Notes: a model not told the origin generated them from the sequence alone. A stretch of DNA of 5,910 bases from an uncultured Blautia sp. (GCA_934394595.1 CAKRRX010000153.1:1-5910), one strand, 5' to 3'. Positions 1-5,834 are shown, counted from the first letter of the stretch. Numbers and translations: made by a program.

Positions 1-70
1 AGAATACTTAGTCCTCGGTAGGCGTTTTAATCCTTATGCCTTACGGCACCTACTGTCTTCGGCAGCGTTC
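1..70 (-). ncRNA. Ribosomal protein L10 leader (5' part; runs off left edge)
   Basis: This is the cis-acting mRNA leader bound by L10 or the L10-L7/L12 complex to repress rplJ-rplL in Gram-positive bacteria. On the minus strand it shows the conserved core of that family. GTAGG (53-49) pairs with CCTAC (22-18) and encloses a small hairpin TGCC-GTAA-GGCA (48-37). It is followed by the conserved CCGAGG (18-13), and a GAAGACAG segment lies just 5' of the core. I recognised it from memory of the B. subtilis and clostridial L10 leaders, not from a covariance search. Its own promoter lies immediately upstream (77-105). The regulated gene, expected to be rplJ followed by rplL, starts outside the window. 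The 5' end is estimated from the promoter position. Confidence 0.85.
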
Positions 71-76
71 TGTAAT

Positions 77-105
77 ACAATATCACGTTTGTTTTTATAT
101 GTCAA
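77..105 (-). promoter_or_regulatory. Sigma-A promoter of the L10 leader / rplJ unit
   Basis: On the minus strand there is a consensus -35 TTGACA (105-100), a 17-nt spacer and a -10 TATTGT (82-77). The -10 is preceded by TG with one intervening base, so it is an extended -10. The predicted transcription start is about position 70, just ahead of the L10 leader structure. The -10 matches only 4 of 6 bases, but the perfect -35, the ideal spacing and the extended element compensate. It gives the ribosomal protein genes a start independent of the upstream cyclase-epimerase unit. Confidence 0.8.
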
Positions 106-130
106 TAGTTTTTTCAACTTTTTTTGATCC

Positions 131-319
131 CTACATCTGCTTTCTTACCACCCGATACTCATCCCCCATTCGAAAATAGGGGCAATCCCGGTATGTTCCA
201 GTGACAAAGCGATACATCTCATCTTCATCCAGATTCATCTCACAGGTATAGCATTCATAGTCATCATCATAGGAATAATTTACACAATACTCACAGTTTG
301 CGCCCTGTTTTTTCGCCAT
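131..319 (-). CDS. Small Cys-rich protein, DUF6472-like
   Basis: This is a 62-aa acidic soluble protein of unknown function. Cysteines at 9 and 12 (CEYC), 23 and 26 (CYTC) and 46 form a CxxC...CxxC...C pattern that suggests a small zinc-ribbon or metal-binding fold. A DDDY...LDEDEM acidic stretch lies between them. From memory it resembles the DUF6472 family common in Lachnospiraceae; no search was run. There is no signal peptide or membrane segment. The start is well supported by a full AGGAGG (331-326) six bases before the ATG. It is the last gene of the cyclase-led unit, 21 nt after the epimerase stop and about 26 nt before the -35 of the L10 leader promoter. There is no terminator after it. 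Its biochemical role cannot be inferred here. Confidence 0.88.
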   Translation of the reverse strand: MAKKQGANCEYCVNYSYDDDYECYTCEMNLDEDEMYRFVTGTYRDCPYFRMGDEYRVVRKQM

Positions 320-340
320 CTCCAGCCTCCTGAATTGAAT

Positions 341-1213
341 TTACAGAATTTCCATTGTCCAGGAAAGTACTTTTTCGCCGCCGGCCTGAAGTGAGACAAG
401 GTTCTCCTGTTTTTCCAGATCTTCCTTGGCCCCCTGTCTGGAGGGAAGAGAAGACCATGGTTCAATGCATACATAAGGAGATTCTGTATGAGGCATATGC
501 CAGAATCCTACATAGGGCATATCCGGATAAGAAATGCGAACGCCTCTTTCTCCCTTTTCACTTTTCAGCGTCACTTCCCCTGAAGTCCCTTCCAGGACAA
601 TTGCATCCTCGTCAAAAAGATTATGTCTCATGCTCAGCTTCTGTCCCTCTTCCAGTGCAAATGCACTTTTTCCTTCTACAAAACACTGAGAAGAAAAAAG
701 AATACGCTCCGGTTCACATGGTCTGGAAAATTCCAGTTCATAATCCTCAAAGGAAAGCCCCGCTTCCATGGGAAGATTGATTCCCGGATGGCCGCCTGCT
801 CCAAAGTACATAGTCTTTTTGTCTTTATTTTCTACTTTATATTCCACATGCAGTTTCTTTCCATCAAGCTGATATTTTACTTCCATAGAAAAATGGAAAG
901 GGTATTGTGCCAGAGTCACCTCACTGTCTTCCATAACAAAAGAAAGCTCTGTGGAGCTGTTTTTCTCCAATTTAAACTCTGTATCCTTTGCAAATCCGTG
1001 AATATCCATGTGGTAGATCTGTCCATGATATGTGTAACTGCCTTCCCACATTCTGCCAATGTATGGAAAAAGATTTGCGCCATGCTCATCCCAGTATTTT
1101 GGATCTCCCTGCCAGATAAGTTCCCACTCCTGCCGATCTTTAACAGACCATAAAATTGCGCCCTTGGAATCTGCTTTTACTGTAAGAAATTCATTTTTGA
1201 TCTCGTATATCAT
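341..1213 (-). CDS. Aldose 1-epimerase family protein (LacX-like mutarotase)
   Basis: This is a predicted cytoplasmic galactose-mutarotase-like enzyme of about 290 aa, the normal size for the LacX/YihR-type branch of the aldose 1-epimerase superfamily. The family interconverts the alpha and beta anomers of hexoses, sometimes sugar phosphates; the substrate here is not known. Visible motifs, numbered from the 1213 start, are ANLFPYIGR near 46-54, HGF with His72, GGHPG with His142 and EPW with Glu251. The two His and the Glu fit the acid/base pair and catalytic carboxylate of the fold. The open frame extends to an ATG at 1249, but that start would overlap the upstream gene and lacks a ribosome binding site. 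The tandem ATGs at 1216 and 1213 follow GAGGTGG, and spacing favours 1213. The upstream 84-aa gene ends 8 nt before it, so translation is probably coupled. Confidence 0.92.
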   Translation of the reverse strand: MIYEIKNEFLTVKADSKGAILWSVKDRQEWELIWQGDPKYWDEHGANLFPYIGRMWEGSYTYHGQIYHMDIHGFAKDTEFKLEKNSSTELSFVMEDSEVTLAQYPFHFSMEVKYQLDGKKLHVEYKVENKDKKTMYFGAGGHPGINLPMEAGLSFEDYELEFSRPCEPERILFSSQCFVEGKSAFALEEGQKLSMRHNLFDEDAIVLEGTSGEVTLKSEKGERGVRISYPDMPYVGFWHMPHTESPYVCIEPWSSLPSRQGAKEDLEKQENLVSLQAGGEKVLSWTMEIL

Positions 1214-1216
1214 CAT

Positions 1217-1224
1217 CCACCTCA
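1217..1224 (-). promoter_or_regulatory. Ribosome binding site overlapping upstream stop codon
   Basis: On the minus strand the stop codon TGA of the 84-aa gene (1224-1222) forms part of the Shine-Dalgarno sequence GAGGTGG (1223-1217) of the epimerase gene, followed by ATGATG. This decides the start in favour of 1213 (or 1216) over the upstream in-frame ATG at 1249. It also suggests that ribosomes finishing the small gene re-initiate on the epimerase. Confidence 0.75.
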
Positions 1225-1476
1225 GCTTCCCGGAAGCATGTCCGGCCATGATAAAATTTCTTTGGCAATAGCTTCTTCGTAGTCGCCTTCAATATCCTGG
1301 CTGCGGCCAGCCTCATATATATTGGTTTCTGCCCCCCATTCCCGGTCTTCATATTCCCACACATGAAATTTCAGACCACGAAACAGAAAATCTATACTTC
1401 CGCATCCATCAATTTCTGTATATTCATATTTGATCTTTTTCTTTTTTAATGCTTCTTGCACTATGTTCAGCCTCAT
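1222..1476 (-). CDS. Uncharacterised 84-aa protein
   Basis: I do not recognise a functional family. The protein is small and soluble, with a basic N-terminal stretch (KKKKIK at 11-16) and no signal peptide or transmembrane segment. It then carries what look like structured, conserved-type motifs: GCGSIDF (24-30), RGLKFHVWEY (33-42), WGAETN (47-52) and AGRSQD (56-61), ending in an acidic helix. Similar short proteins occur in other Lachnospiraceae, from memory, sometimes carrying an unsupported 'kinase' label; nothing here resembles a kinase. The start is supported by GAGGTG nine bases upstream of the ATG. It sits 21 nt after the diguanylate cyclase stop and 8 nt before the epimerase start, so it is an internal cistron of the unit. 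That the frame is coding is well supported; the function is open. Confidence 0.85.
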   Translation of the reverse strand: MRLNIVQEALKKKKIKYEYTEIDGCGSIDFLFRGLKFHVWEYEDREWGAETNIYEAGRSQDIEGDYEEAIAKEILSWPDMLPGS

Positions 1477-1497
1477 AATGTTTCACCTCACCTTTTG

Positions 1498-3078
1498 CTA
1501 TTCCATTGTTTGCTCTGTTTTCATTCTGTTTCCAGGATCTACATGAAGCTTGTTCTTTCCAGTCTTTTTGGAAATATACATGGCATGATCAGCAGCCAGA
1601 TAAAGACTTTCGTAATCCTTTCCTGCATAGGGAAAGGCAGCCGCTCCCATACTTACTGAAAATTTTGGCAAAGCTTCTGACTCTTCCAGCTTTTTCAGCA
1701 CATCAAGGCCGCGCTTTCTTGCAGCTTCCGGTTCATCTGTGTCTGTCATAAATACCATAAATTCATCTCCACCCAAACGACCTACCAGATCATCCTTGCG
1801 GAAATTATCTTTCAGAAGTTCTACAAGATGGATCAGCGCCTGATCACCCATTGCATGTCCCATGGTATCATTCACCTGTTTGAAATCGTCCACATCAACC
1901 ATAAAAAGAAATCCCTGGCAATCTTTTTCCTTTATCAGCTGCTGTATTTTCTTTTCTATGGATTTTCGGTTCAGGGCACCGGTAAGTCCATCTAATTCAG
2001 CACGCTCGCGAAGCAGCTGTTCCTTAGTCATTTCATCCTGAACATCGGAAATTTTGCCCAAAAAAACCTGTGGGATACCAAGGCGTCCCCGGACTAATCT
2101 GCCCTTCCAACGCACCCATCTATAGTTACCATCTTTATCTTTAAAACGAATCACAAAACCGTCAATCTCATCTTTTTCCACACCGATCGTTTCCAGCAAA
2201 TGCTTTACCTTTCCCACATCATCCGGGTGAATCATCCGAAAGCTCGTATCTTCTGAAAAGGGATGGATGATCCCGACCTCAGGCAGATTAAATAAGGTTG
2301 CAATATTGGGCGTAAATACCAGGCTTTTTTCCATACAATCGTATTCAAATAATACTGTATCAGAAAACTCTGACAAAATATCATATCTTGCCTGTCCTTT
2401 CATAACACGCTTCTGCTGCTTGAGATACACATAAAAAAGAATAGCCAGCATCAGACCTGCACAGATCAGTAGGGTTATGATCAACATCCGATTACTCTTG
2501 ATAAGGGAGTTTTTGTATCCTTCCATCTGCTTTGACCGATACCCGGACACCAGGATCCAATCCCTGTAATTCACCCTGGAAGCTTCCAGATACACATTTC
2601 TGATTCCCAGATTGTCAAAAACTACTGGCTCATCTACTTTCAGATCTGCCAATGCAGAATTTATCTTGGCAATCTTTTTCTCAGGTACCCTTATTGCACG
2701 AAGTTCTGACTCTACAGTATATTTGATATCAAAAATCTTCACATCACCGCCTAAGATTTCTCCTTTTGTATCACAGATATAATGAAAAATATTCTCTTCT
2801 TTTTCCCCGAAAACATTTATCAGATCATCTGCTTCCACATTGGTATCTTTGGACTGAAGAGATTTTTCCAGCTTATTTAAGGCAACATCGTGAGAGACGA
2901 AAAGTTTCTCATAGATCAGCTCTTTAAAAATATTTTCTGTATTCCGCCGATAAGCGCGCATAAGAAAAATTGTAAGAAATGCCATCAATACCACACACAT
3001 CAGGCTCAATGTTTTCCATTGCTGCTTCATTTTATATTCATGATTTTCGTTCACGCTTTTGTTCATATTGATCAGCAT
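1498..3078 (-). CDS. Membrane-bound PAS-GGDEF diguanylate cyclase
   Basis: The predicted reaction makes cyclic di-GMP from two GTP at the inner face of the membrane. Order of parts in 526 aa: short cytoplasmic N-terminus; transmembrane helix about 23-41; extracytoplasmic sensor of about 150 residues (45-195, possibly Cache-like); second transmembrane helix about 198-219; PAS domain of the PAS_3 type about 228-350, with MIHPDD and DGNYRWVRW; GGDEF domain about 355-515. The active-site loop is intact GGDEF (436-440). The metal-binding Asp is probably Asp395, in VDVDDFK, followed by ND (403-404). RKDD (427-430), five residues before GGDEF, is an intact RxxD inhibitory site, so product feedback inhibition is expected. 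There is no EAL or HD-GYP domain. It is the first gene after a strong promoter. The start is uncertain: the 3078 ATG is one base after AGGG, and an alternative ATG lies at 3066. Confidence 0.95.
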   Translation of the reverse strand: MLINMNKSVNENHEYKMKQQWKTLSLMCVVLMAFLTIFLMRAYRRNTENIFKELIYEKLFVSHDVALNKLEKSLQSKDTNVEADDLINVFGEKEENIFHYICDTKGEILGGDVKIFDIKYTVESELRAIRVPEKKIAKINSALADLKVDEPVVFDNLGIRNVYLEASRVNYRDWILVSGYRSKQMEGYKNSLIKSNRMLIITLLICAGLMLAILFYVYLKQQKRVMKGQARYDILSEFSDTVLFEYDCMEKSLVFTPNIATLFNLPEVGIIHPFSEDTSFRMIHPDDVGKVKHLLETIGVEKDEIDGFVIRFKDKDGNYRWVRWKGRLVRGRLGIPQVFLGKISDVQDEMTKEQLLRERAELDGLTGALNRKSIEKKIQQLIKEKDCQGFLFMVDVDDFKQVNDTMGHAMGDQALIHLVELLKDNFRKDDLVGRLGGDEFMVFMTDTDEPEAARKRGLDVLKKLEESEALPKFSVSMGAAAFPYAGKDYESLYLAADHAMYISKKTGKNKLHVDPGNRMKTEQTME

Positions 3079-3079
3079 T

Positions 3080-3083
3080 CCCT
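3080..3083 (-). promoter_or_regulatory. Poorly spaced ribosome binding site of the cyclase gene
   Basis: AGGG (3083-3080, minus strand) is the only Shine-Dalgarno-like sequence in the roughly 15-nt predicted leader. It lies 1 nt before the ATG at 3078 and 13 nt before the in-frame ATG at 3066. Neither spacing is ideal. The start therefore cannot be fixed from sequence, and weak translation initiation is possible. Confidence 0.45.
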
Positions 3084-3099
3084 GTTTTTATTTTTATTC

Positions 3100-3128
3100 A
3101 GTATAGAACTTACCTGGATTCCTGTCAA
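3100..3128 (-). promoter_or_regulatory. Strong sigma-A promoter of the diguanylate cyclase unit
   Basis: On the minus strand a perfect -35 TTGACA (3128-3123) and a -10 TATACT (3105-3100, 5 of 6 bases) are separated by exactly 17 nt. The predicted start of transcription is about 3093, giving a 5' UTR of only about 15 nt. This is the best promoter in the window. It should drive the cyclase, the 84-aa gene, the epimerase and the 62-aa gene. No obvious operator overlaps it. An AT-rich inverted repeat (3138-3154) lies just upstream of the -35. Confidence 0.85.
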
Positions 3129-3137
3129 GAATAGAAA

Positions 3138-3154
3138 CATTTTTCAAAAAAATG
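3138..3154. repeat. Short AT-rich inverted repeat upstream of the cyclase promoter
   Basis: CATTTTT (3138-3144) and AAAAATG (3148-3154) form a 7-bp inverted repeat with a 3-base centre. It lies between the MATE stop codon and the -35 of the cyclase promoter. With only one G-C pair per arm it is too weak to be a good terminator, and it may be chance in AT-rich DNA. A protein-binding site is possible but unsupported. Confidence 0.3.
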
Positions 3155-3162
3155 CACAAATA

Positions 3163-4581
3163 TTACGCTTTTACCTCACAGTTCTTTACACCCATAGGAT
3201 TCCATCTTCCACTCAGGTAGTGACTGGTGAACAAAACAAAAAGCAGCATATTGTGTCCGATCATGCATCCCCAGGCGGATATCAGACCAAGACCAAGCAA
3301 ATGAATACAGATAAAGGTTCCTGTGATTCTCACGCCCCACATTCCCACTACATTGAAAACAAAAGGAGCGACTGTTTTTCCCACCCCCTGCATCATTCCC
3401 TCAATTACGATGGGAACTCCGTAAAATGGCTCTGACACCGCAACCATTCGAAGCACAGTGCTTCCCAGACGTATTACCTCTTCATCAGAAGAAAACAATC
3501 GGATCAGAACCGGAGCTGAAATAAAAAGAAGGCTTCCTGAAAGGATCATCAGACTGATTTCCACTGGGAGAATCGCCTTTGCCAGACCCTTCAGCCGCTT
3601 TTCATCATTTGCTCCAAATGCATTTCCAGCCAGAGTAGCTGCCGCAGTCTGCATTCCATAACCTGGAATATAAAACGCAGATTCCACTGTGTTTGCAATG
3701 GTATGCGCAGCTGTGGCTGTTTCTCCCAGTGAATTGATCATAGATGCAAACGCTACATACCCAAGGGAAGTTGCAAAACGTTGAAACATATTGGGAATGG
3801 CTACTTTCATACAGGGAAAAAGCACTTCCATATCCGGTTTCAAGCTCTGGCCTTTTGGAGAAACCAATTCATGTTTCCACAATTTCCAGGTTAAAATAAT
3901 ACCTCCTACAGTGTACGCAATGGCACTTGCTGCCGCTGCCCCTTCCACATTCCAGCCTGCACCTGGAATTGTCACAGATAATCCACCGATTTTCACAGTT
4001 CGTGTGGAATAAATAAGGAAAAAGTTTAGCACAATGTTGATAACATTGAAAGCAACACCCACTTTCATGGGAGTCCGGGTGTCTCCTGCTGCTCGAAGTA
4101 CAGTACCAAAAATGATATTTGCACAGCGAAACAGCATAGGCAGATATAAGATAAGAAAATACCTGGATGCCAGATCCCGGATAGACGGATCCACCTGCAT
4201 CCATACCGGTACTTTTTTGCTTACTCCTACCGTGAGAAATGTAAATAAAATTCCTACCACCAGAACCAACATCACAGCCTGACCGGATGCTTTTCTTGCT
4301 TTTTCTTTTTTTCCAGCTCCCAGGGACTGGGAAATATATGCCAGAAATCCCACACTCAGTGCGGAGATCGTACTTCCGATCAGCCAGTTTACTGTACTTG
4401 TAGCTCCCACGGCAGCAGTAGCTCTTGTTCCCAGAACACTGACCATTCCAGTGTCCATATACTGCACTGCAGTTTGCATCAGCTGTTCCAGCATAGTTGG
4501 CCATGCCAGAGAAAAAATCACCGGCAGCATCTGCCGGGTCTCTTTATCCATTAATTTATTTCTACTTTTGCCTGTTTTCAT
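3163..4581 (-). CDS. MATE family efflux transporter
   Basis: This is an integral membrane antiporter that exports drugs or other organic, often cationic, compounds in exchange for Na+ or H+. Its 472 aa match the usual 440-480 of the family, and the hydrophobic profile fits 12 helices in two halves. The first half begins at about residue 17 (LPVIFSLAWPTMLEQL) and contains LRAAGDTRTPM (162-172). The second half begins near 250 (KVAIPNMFQRF) and contains the equivalent GMMQGVGKT (395-403). This internal repeat is a hallmark of NorM/DinF-type MATE proteins. The substrate cannot be told. The start is supported by AGGA nine bases upstream. It follows the SGNH gene by 73 nt and precedes the cyclase by 84 nt. 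No clear promoter of its own was found, so co-transcription with the SGNH gene is plausible. Confidence 0.95.
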   Translation of the reverse strand: MKTGKSRNKLMDKETRQMLPVIFSLAWPTMLEQLMQTAVQYMDTGMVSVLGTRATAAVGATSTVNWLIGSTISALSVGFLAYISQSLGAGKKEKARKASGQAVMLVLVVGILFTFLTVGVSKKVPVWMQVDPSIRDLASRYFLILYLPMLFRCANIIFGTVLRAAGDTRTPMKVGVAFNVINIVLNFFLIYSTRTVKIGGLSVTIPGAGWNVEGAAAASAIAYTVGGIILTWKLWKHELVSPKGQSLKPDMEVLFPCMKVAIPNMFQRFATSLGYVAFASMINSLGETATAAHTIANTVESAFYIPGYGMQTAAATLAGNAFGANDEKRLKGLAKAILPVEISLMILSGSLLFISAPVLIRLFSSDEEVIRLGSTVLRMVAVSEPFYGVPIVIEGMMQGVGKTVAPFVFNVVGMWGVRITGTFICIHLLGLGLISAWGCMIGHNMLLFVLFTSHYLSGRWNPMGVKNCEVKA

Positions 4582-4616
4582 GCTTTGTCATCCTGCCTCT
4601 AAATATTTCTTGCGTC

Positions 4617-4637
4617 ATCTCCCTTTGGGCCGGAGAT
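4617..4637 (-). other. Small hairpin in the SGNH-MATE gap
   Basis: On the minus strand ATCTCC pairs with GGAGAT across a 9-base loop. An alternative fold pairs ATCT and CCC with GGG and AGAT around an AAA loop. No T-tract follows, so it is not a normal intrinsic terminator. It sits 35 nt upstream of the MATE start and could shape the mRNA leader or intercistronic region. Short length makes chance occurrence possible. Confidence 0.3.
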
Positions 4638-4654
4638 CTGTATAATCTAAAAGC

Positions 4655-5719
4655 TTATCTTTTTTTCTTTTTTGCAAGCTGTTTCATGCAATAAGCAAAT
4701 ATTCTTTTATAACTCTTATAGGTATAGTGGGTTCCGTCATCTTTTTGCTGTGCATTCAGGTTATGCGCCGTTCCATACCCGTTTTTTATAAGGTAACTGT
4801 AGGTATCTATAAAACCATACATACCTTTCAGACCTTTTCGGATCCCTTTATTGAATTTTCTTACCTCTTCCCCTTTTCTTAAAGTCGTTTCATTTTTTCT
4901 TCCTGTATTAATGGGGTTTACAGACATATAATAGAGATCACAATTCATTTGCTTTAGCTGTGGTCCTAATGTTCTCATATAGGAGCAATAACGGTTAATC
5001 AACGTATTTACATTTATTTTTCCATTATTATGTTTCAGATCATTTACACCATGGTTGAAAATAACAGCTGTTTTAGGGTACTGATCTTTTCTTTTATTTT
5101 TATGCAAAAGGGCGAACAGCTTTTCGCTTCCGGTAGACTTTAACCATTTCAGAGTTGTTCCAGGCTTTGAGATGAATTTTACCTTTTTGAATGCAGAAGA
5201 CCCAAATTCCCGTTTTAACAATCGTTCCATAGCATATGTCCTGGAATCACCCACAAAAATGATATACTGATATCCTTTTGGAATGGCAATCTCTCTTTTT
5301 GATACGTCCGGTTCTTCGCTTCTGTCAAACATTACCGGATAGAGTTTAAGGCCTTCACTGGTCACGATCGTATCTCCAGCCTCATAGTCCGGCGCAGCCT
5401 TTTTCCCTGAAGTTTTTGACCAGCCCATAAAGGTATATCCTTTTGGATTTGCCATGGAAGGTAGCTTCACTCTGTCTTTTCTTATTTTTAATATCTTATA
5501 AACTGAGCCATCCTGCTGATACAATATAACAGACTTCTCCTGAGTGGAAATCTCTGTAGACTGCTGGGCATGACTTAAATTATCAACTGTTTCCATATTT
5601 TTTTCCAGAAAAAAACGGCTTTCTGTTTTGTCCTCATCAGAAGCTGTCACTGACACAGCTGGCTCTGTAAAAAGCATTGTAGCAAGCAGAACTCCGCTGA
5701 TTATTTTTTTTATTTTCAT
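4655..5719 (-). CDS. Secreted SGNH/GDSL hydrolase with InlB-type B-repeat
   Basis: This is a predicted exported esterase or acyl-hydrolase of 354 aa. Residues 1-26 form a Sec signal peptide: KIKK, a hydrophobic core, and a VTA|S cleavage site after Ala26. Residues about 64-131 match a Listeria-Bacteroides (InlB B) repeat, with GYTFMGWS, YEAGDTI and LKLYPVMF. The SGNH domain spans about 150-350. Block I is GDSR with nucleophile Ser159, block II is probably Gly187, block III is GVND with Asn226, and block V is DGTH with Asp328 and His331, so the catalytic set is complete. There is no LPXTG motif or C-terminal membrane helix; the end is very basic (KKKKR). Substrates of relatives include acetylated cell-wall glycans, but the substrate here is not known. 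The start is backed by AGGGAG seven bases upstream. The gene is Lys-rich and AT-rich compared with its neighbours. Confidence 0.9.
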   Translation of the reverse strand: MKIKKIISGVLLATMLFTEPAVSVTASDEDKTESRFFLEKNMETVDNLSHAQQSTEISTQEKSVILYQQDGSVYKILKIRKDRVKLPSMANPKGYTFMGWSKTSGKKAAPDYEAGDTIVTSEGLKLYPVMFDRSEEPDVSKREIAIPKGYQYIIFVGDSRTYAMERLLKREFGSSAFKKVKFISKPGTTLKWLKSTGSEKLFALLHKNKRKDQYPKTAVIFNHGVNDLKHNNGKINVNTLINRYCSYMRTLGPQLKQMNCDLYYMSVNPINTGRKNETTLRKGEEVRKFNKGIRKGLKGMYGFIDTYSYLIKNGYGTAHNLNAQQKDDGTHYTYKSYKRIFAYCMKQLAKKKKR

Positions 5720-5735
5720 TTGTATACTCCCTGAG

Positions 5736-5766
5736 CATGCAAAAAGCCCTTTGGGATTTCTGCATG
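5736..5766 (-). promoter_or_regulatory. Long hairpin in the 5' UTR of the SGNH gene
   Basis: Two 14-nt arms starting and ending in CATGCA/TGCATG fold around an AAA loop with one internal mismatch, giving 13 pairs in the minus-strand RNA. One of these is a G-U pair that becomes an A-C mismatch in the plus-strand RNA, so the minus transcript folds better. The hairpin ends 3 nt before the ribosome binding site AGGGAG (5732-5727), close enough to affect translation or mRNA stability. A CTTTTT segment lies inside the 3' arm, not after the stem, so it is a poor terminator. A regulatory role is inference. Confidence 0.5.
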
Positions 5767-5775
5767 AATTTTCGA

Positions 5776-5824
5776 ACTATATTTTCGCTATTACTATGCT
5801 ATCATTCCTATTGCAAAATTACAA
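5776..5824 (-). promoter_or_regulatory. Candidate weak promoter region of the SGNH gene
   Basis: A promoter is expected here, since the terminator at 5835-5863 isolates this gene from upstream transcription. Candidates are TTGTAA (5824-5819) with 17 nt to TAGCAT (5801-5796), both 4 of 6 matches, or a better -10 TATAGT (5781-5776, 5 of 6) without a recognisable -35. Neither is convincing on its own. An alternative sigma factor or an activator would also fit. Confidence 0.3.
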
Positions 5825-5834
5825 GCTTACAAGC

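Noticed and set aside
108..127. Hairpin plus T-run on the plus strand near the left end
   Set aside because: The stem is only four pairs (AGTT/AACT) in T-rich DNA and points to the plus strand, where no gene needs terminating.
355..1153. Overlapping plus-strand open frames of 141 and 176 aa
   Set aside because: They lie antisense to the epimerase gene and overlap each other in different frames; their translations look like antisense readings without domain-like content.
1214..1249. Upstream in-frame ATG at 1249 as the epimerase start
   Set aside because: It would overlap the end of the 84-aa gene and has no ribosome binding site. The first residues (MAGHASGKLRW) do not look like a mutarotase N-terminus, while GAGGTGG precedes the ATGs at 1216/1213.
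3138..3154. Inverted repeat as the MATE terminator
   Set aside because: The stem has one G-C pair per arm at its base and is otherwise A-T, with no separate T-tract after it, so it should not end transcription efficiently.
2890..3435. 181-aa plus-strand open frame spanning the cyclase 5' end and the MATE 3' end
   Set aside because: It runs antisense to two well-supported genes and across a strong minus-strand promoter, and its translation resembles no protein family I know.
3869..4504. 211-aa open frame on the minus strand inside the MATE gene
   Set aside because: It is a second frame of the MATE coding region, with a low-complexity Cys/Ser/Tyr-rich translation and no ribosome binding site; the MATE frame explains the sequence.
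4562..4591. Nine-codon frame (MTKHENRQK) overlapping the MATE start
   Set aside because: It is too short to support as a gene, and its ATG is part of the sequence used as the MATE ribosome binding region; a leader-peptide role would be speculation.
4641..4646. Plus-strand TATAAT in the SGNH-MATE gap
   Set aside because: No plus-strand -35 sits at the right distance, the TG is misplaced for an extended -10, and no plus-strand gene follows.
5797..5805. Plus-strand extended -10 (TGCTATCAT) pointing to the right edge
   Set aside because: There is no matching -35. The terminator further right points in the opposite direction, showing that transcription comes from the right on the minus strand.
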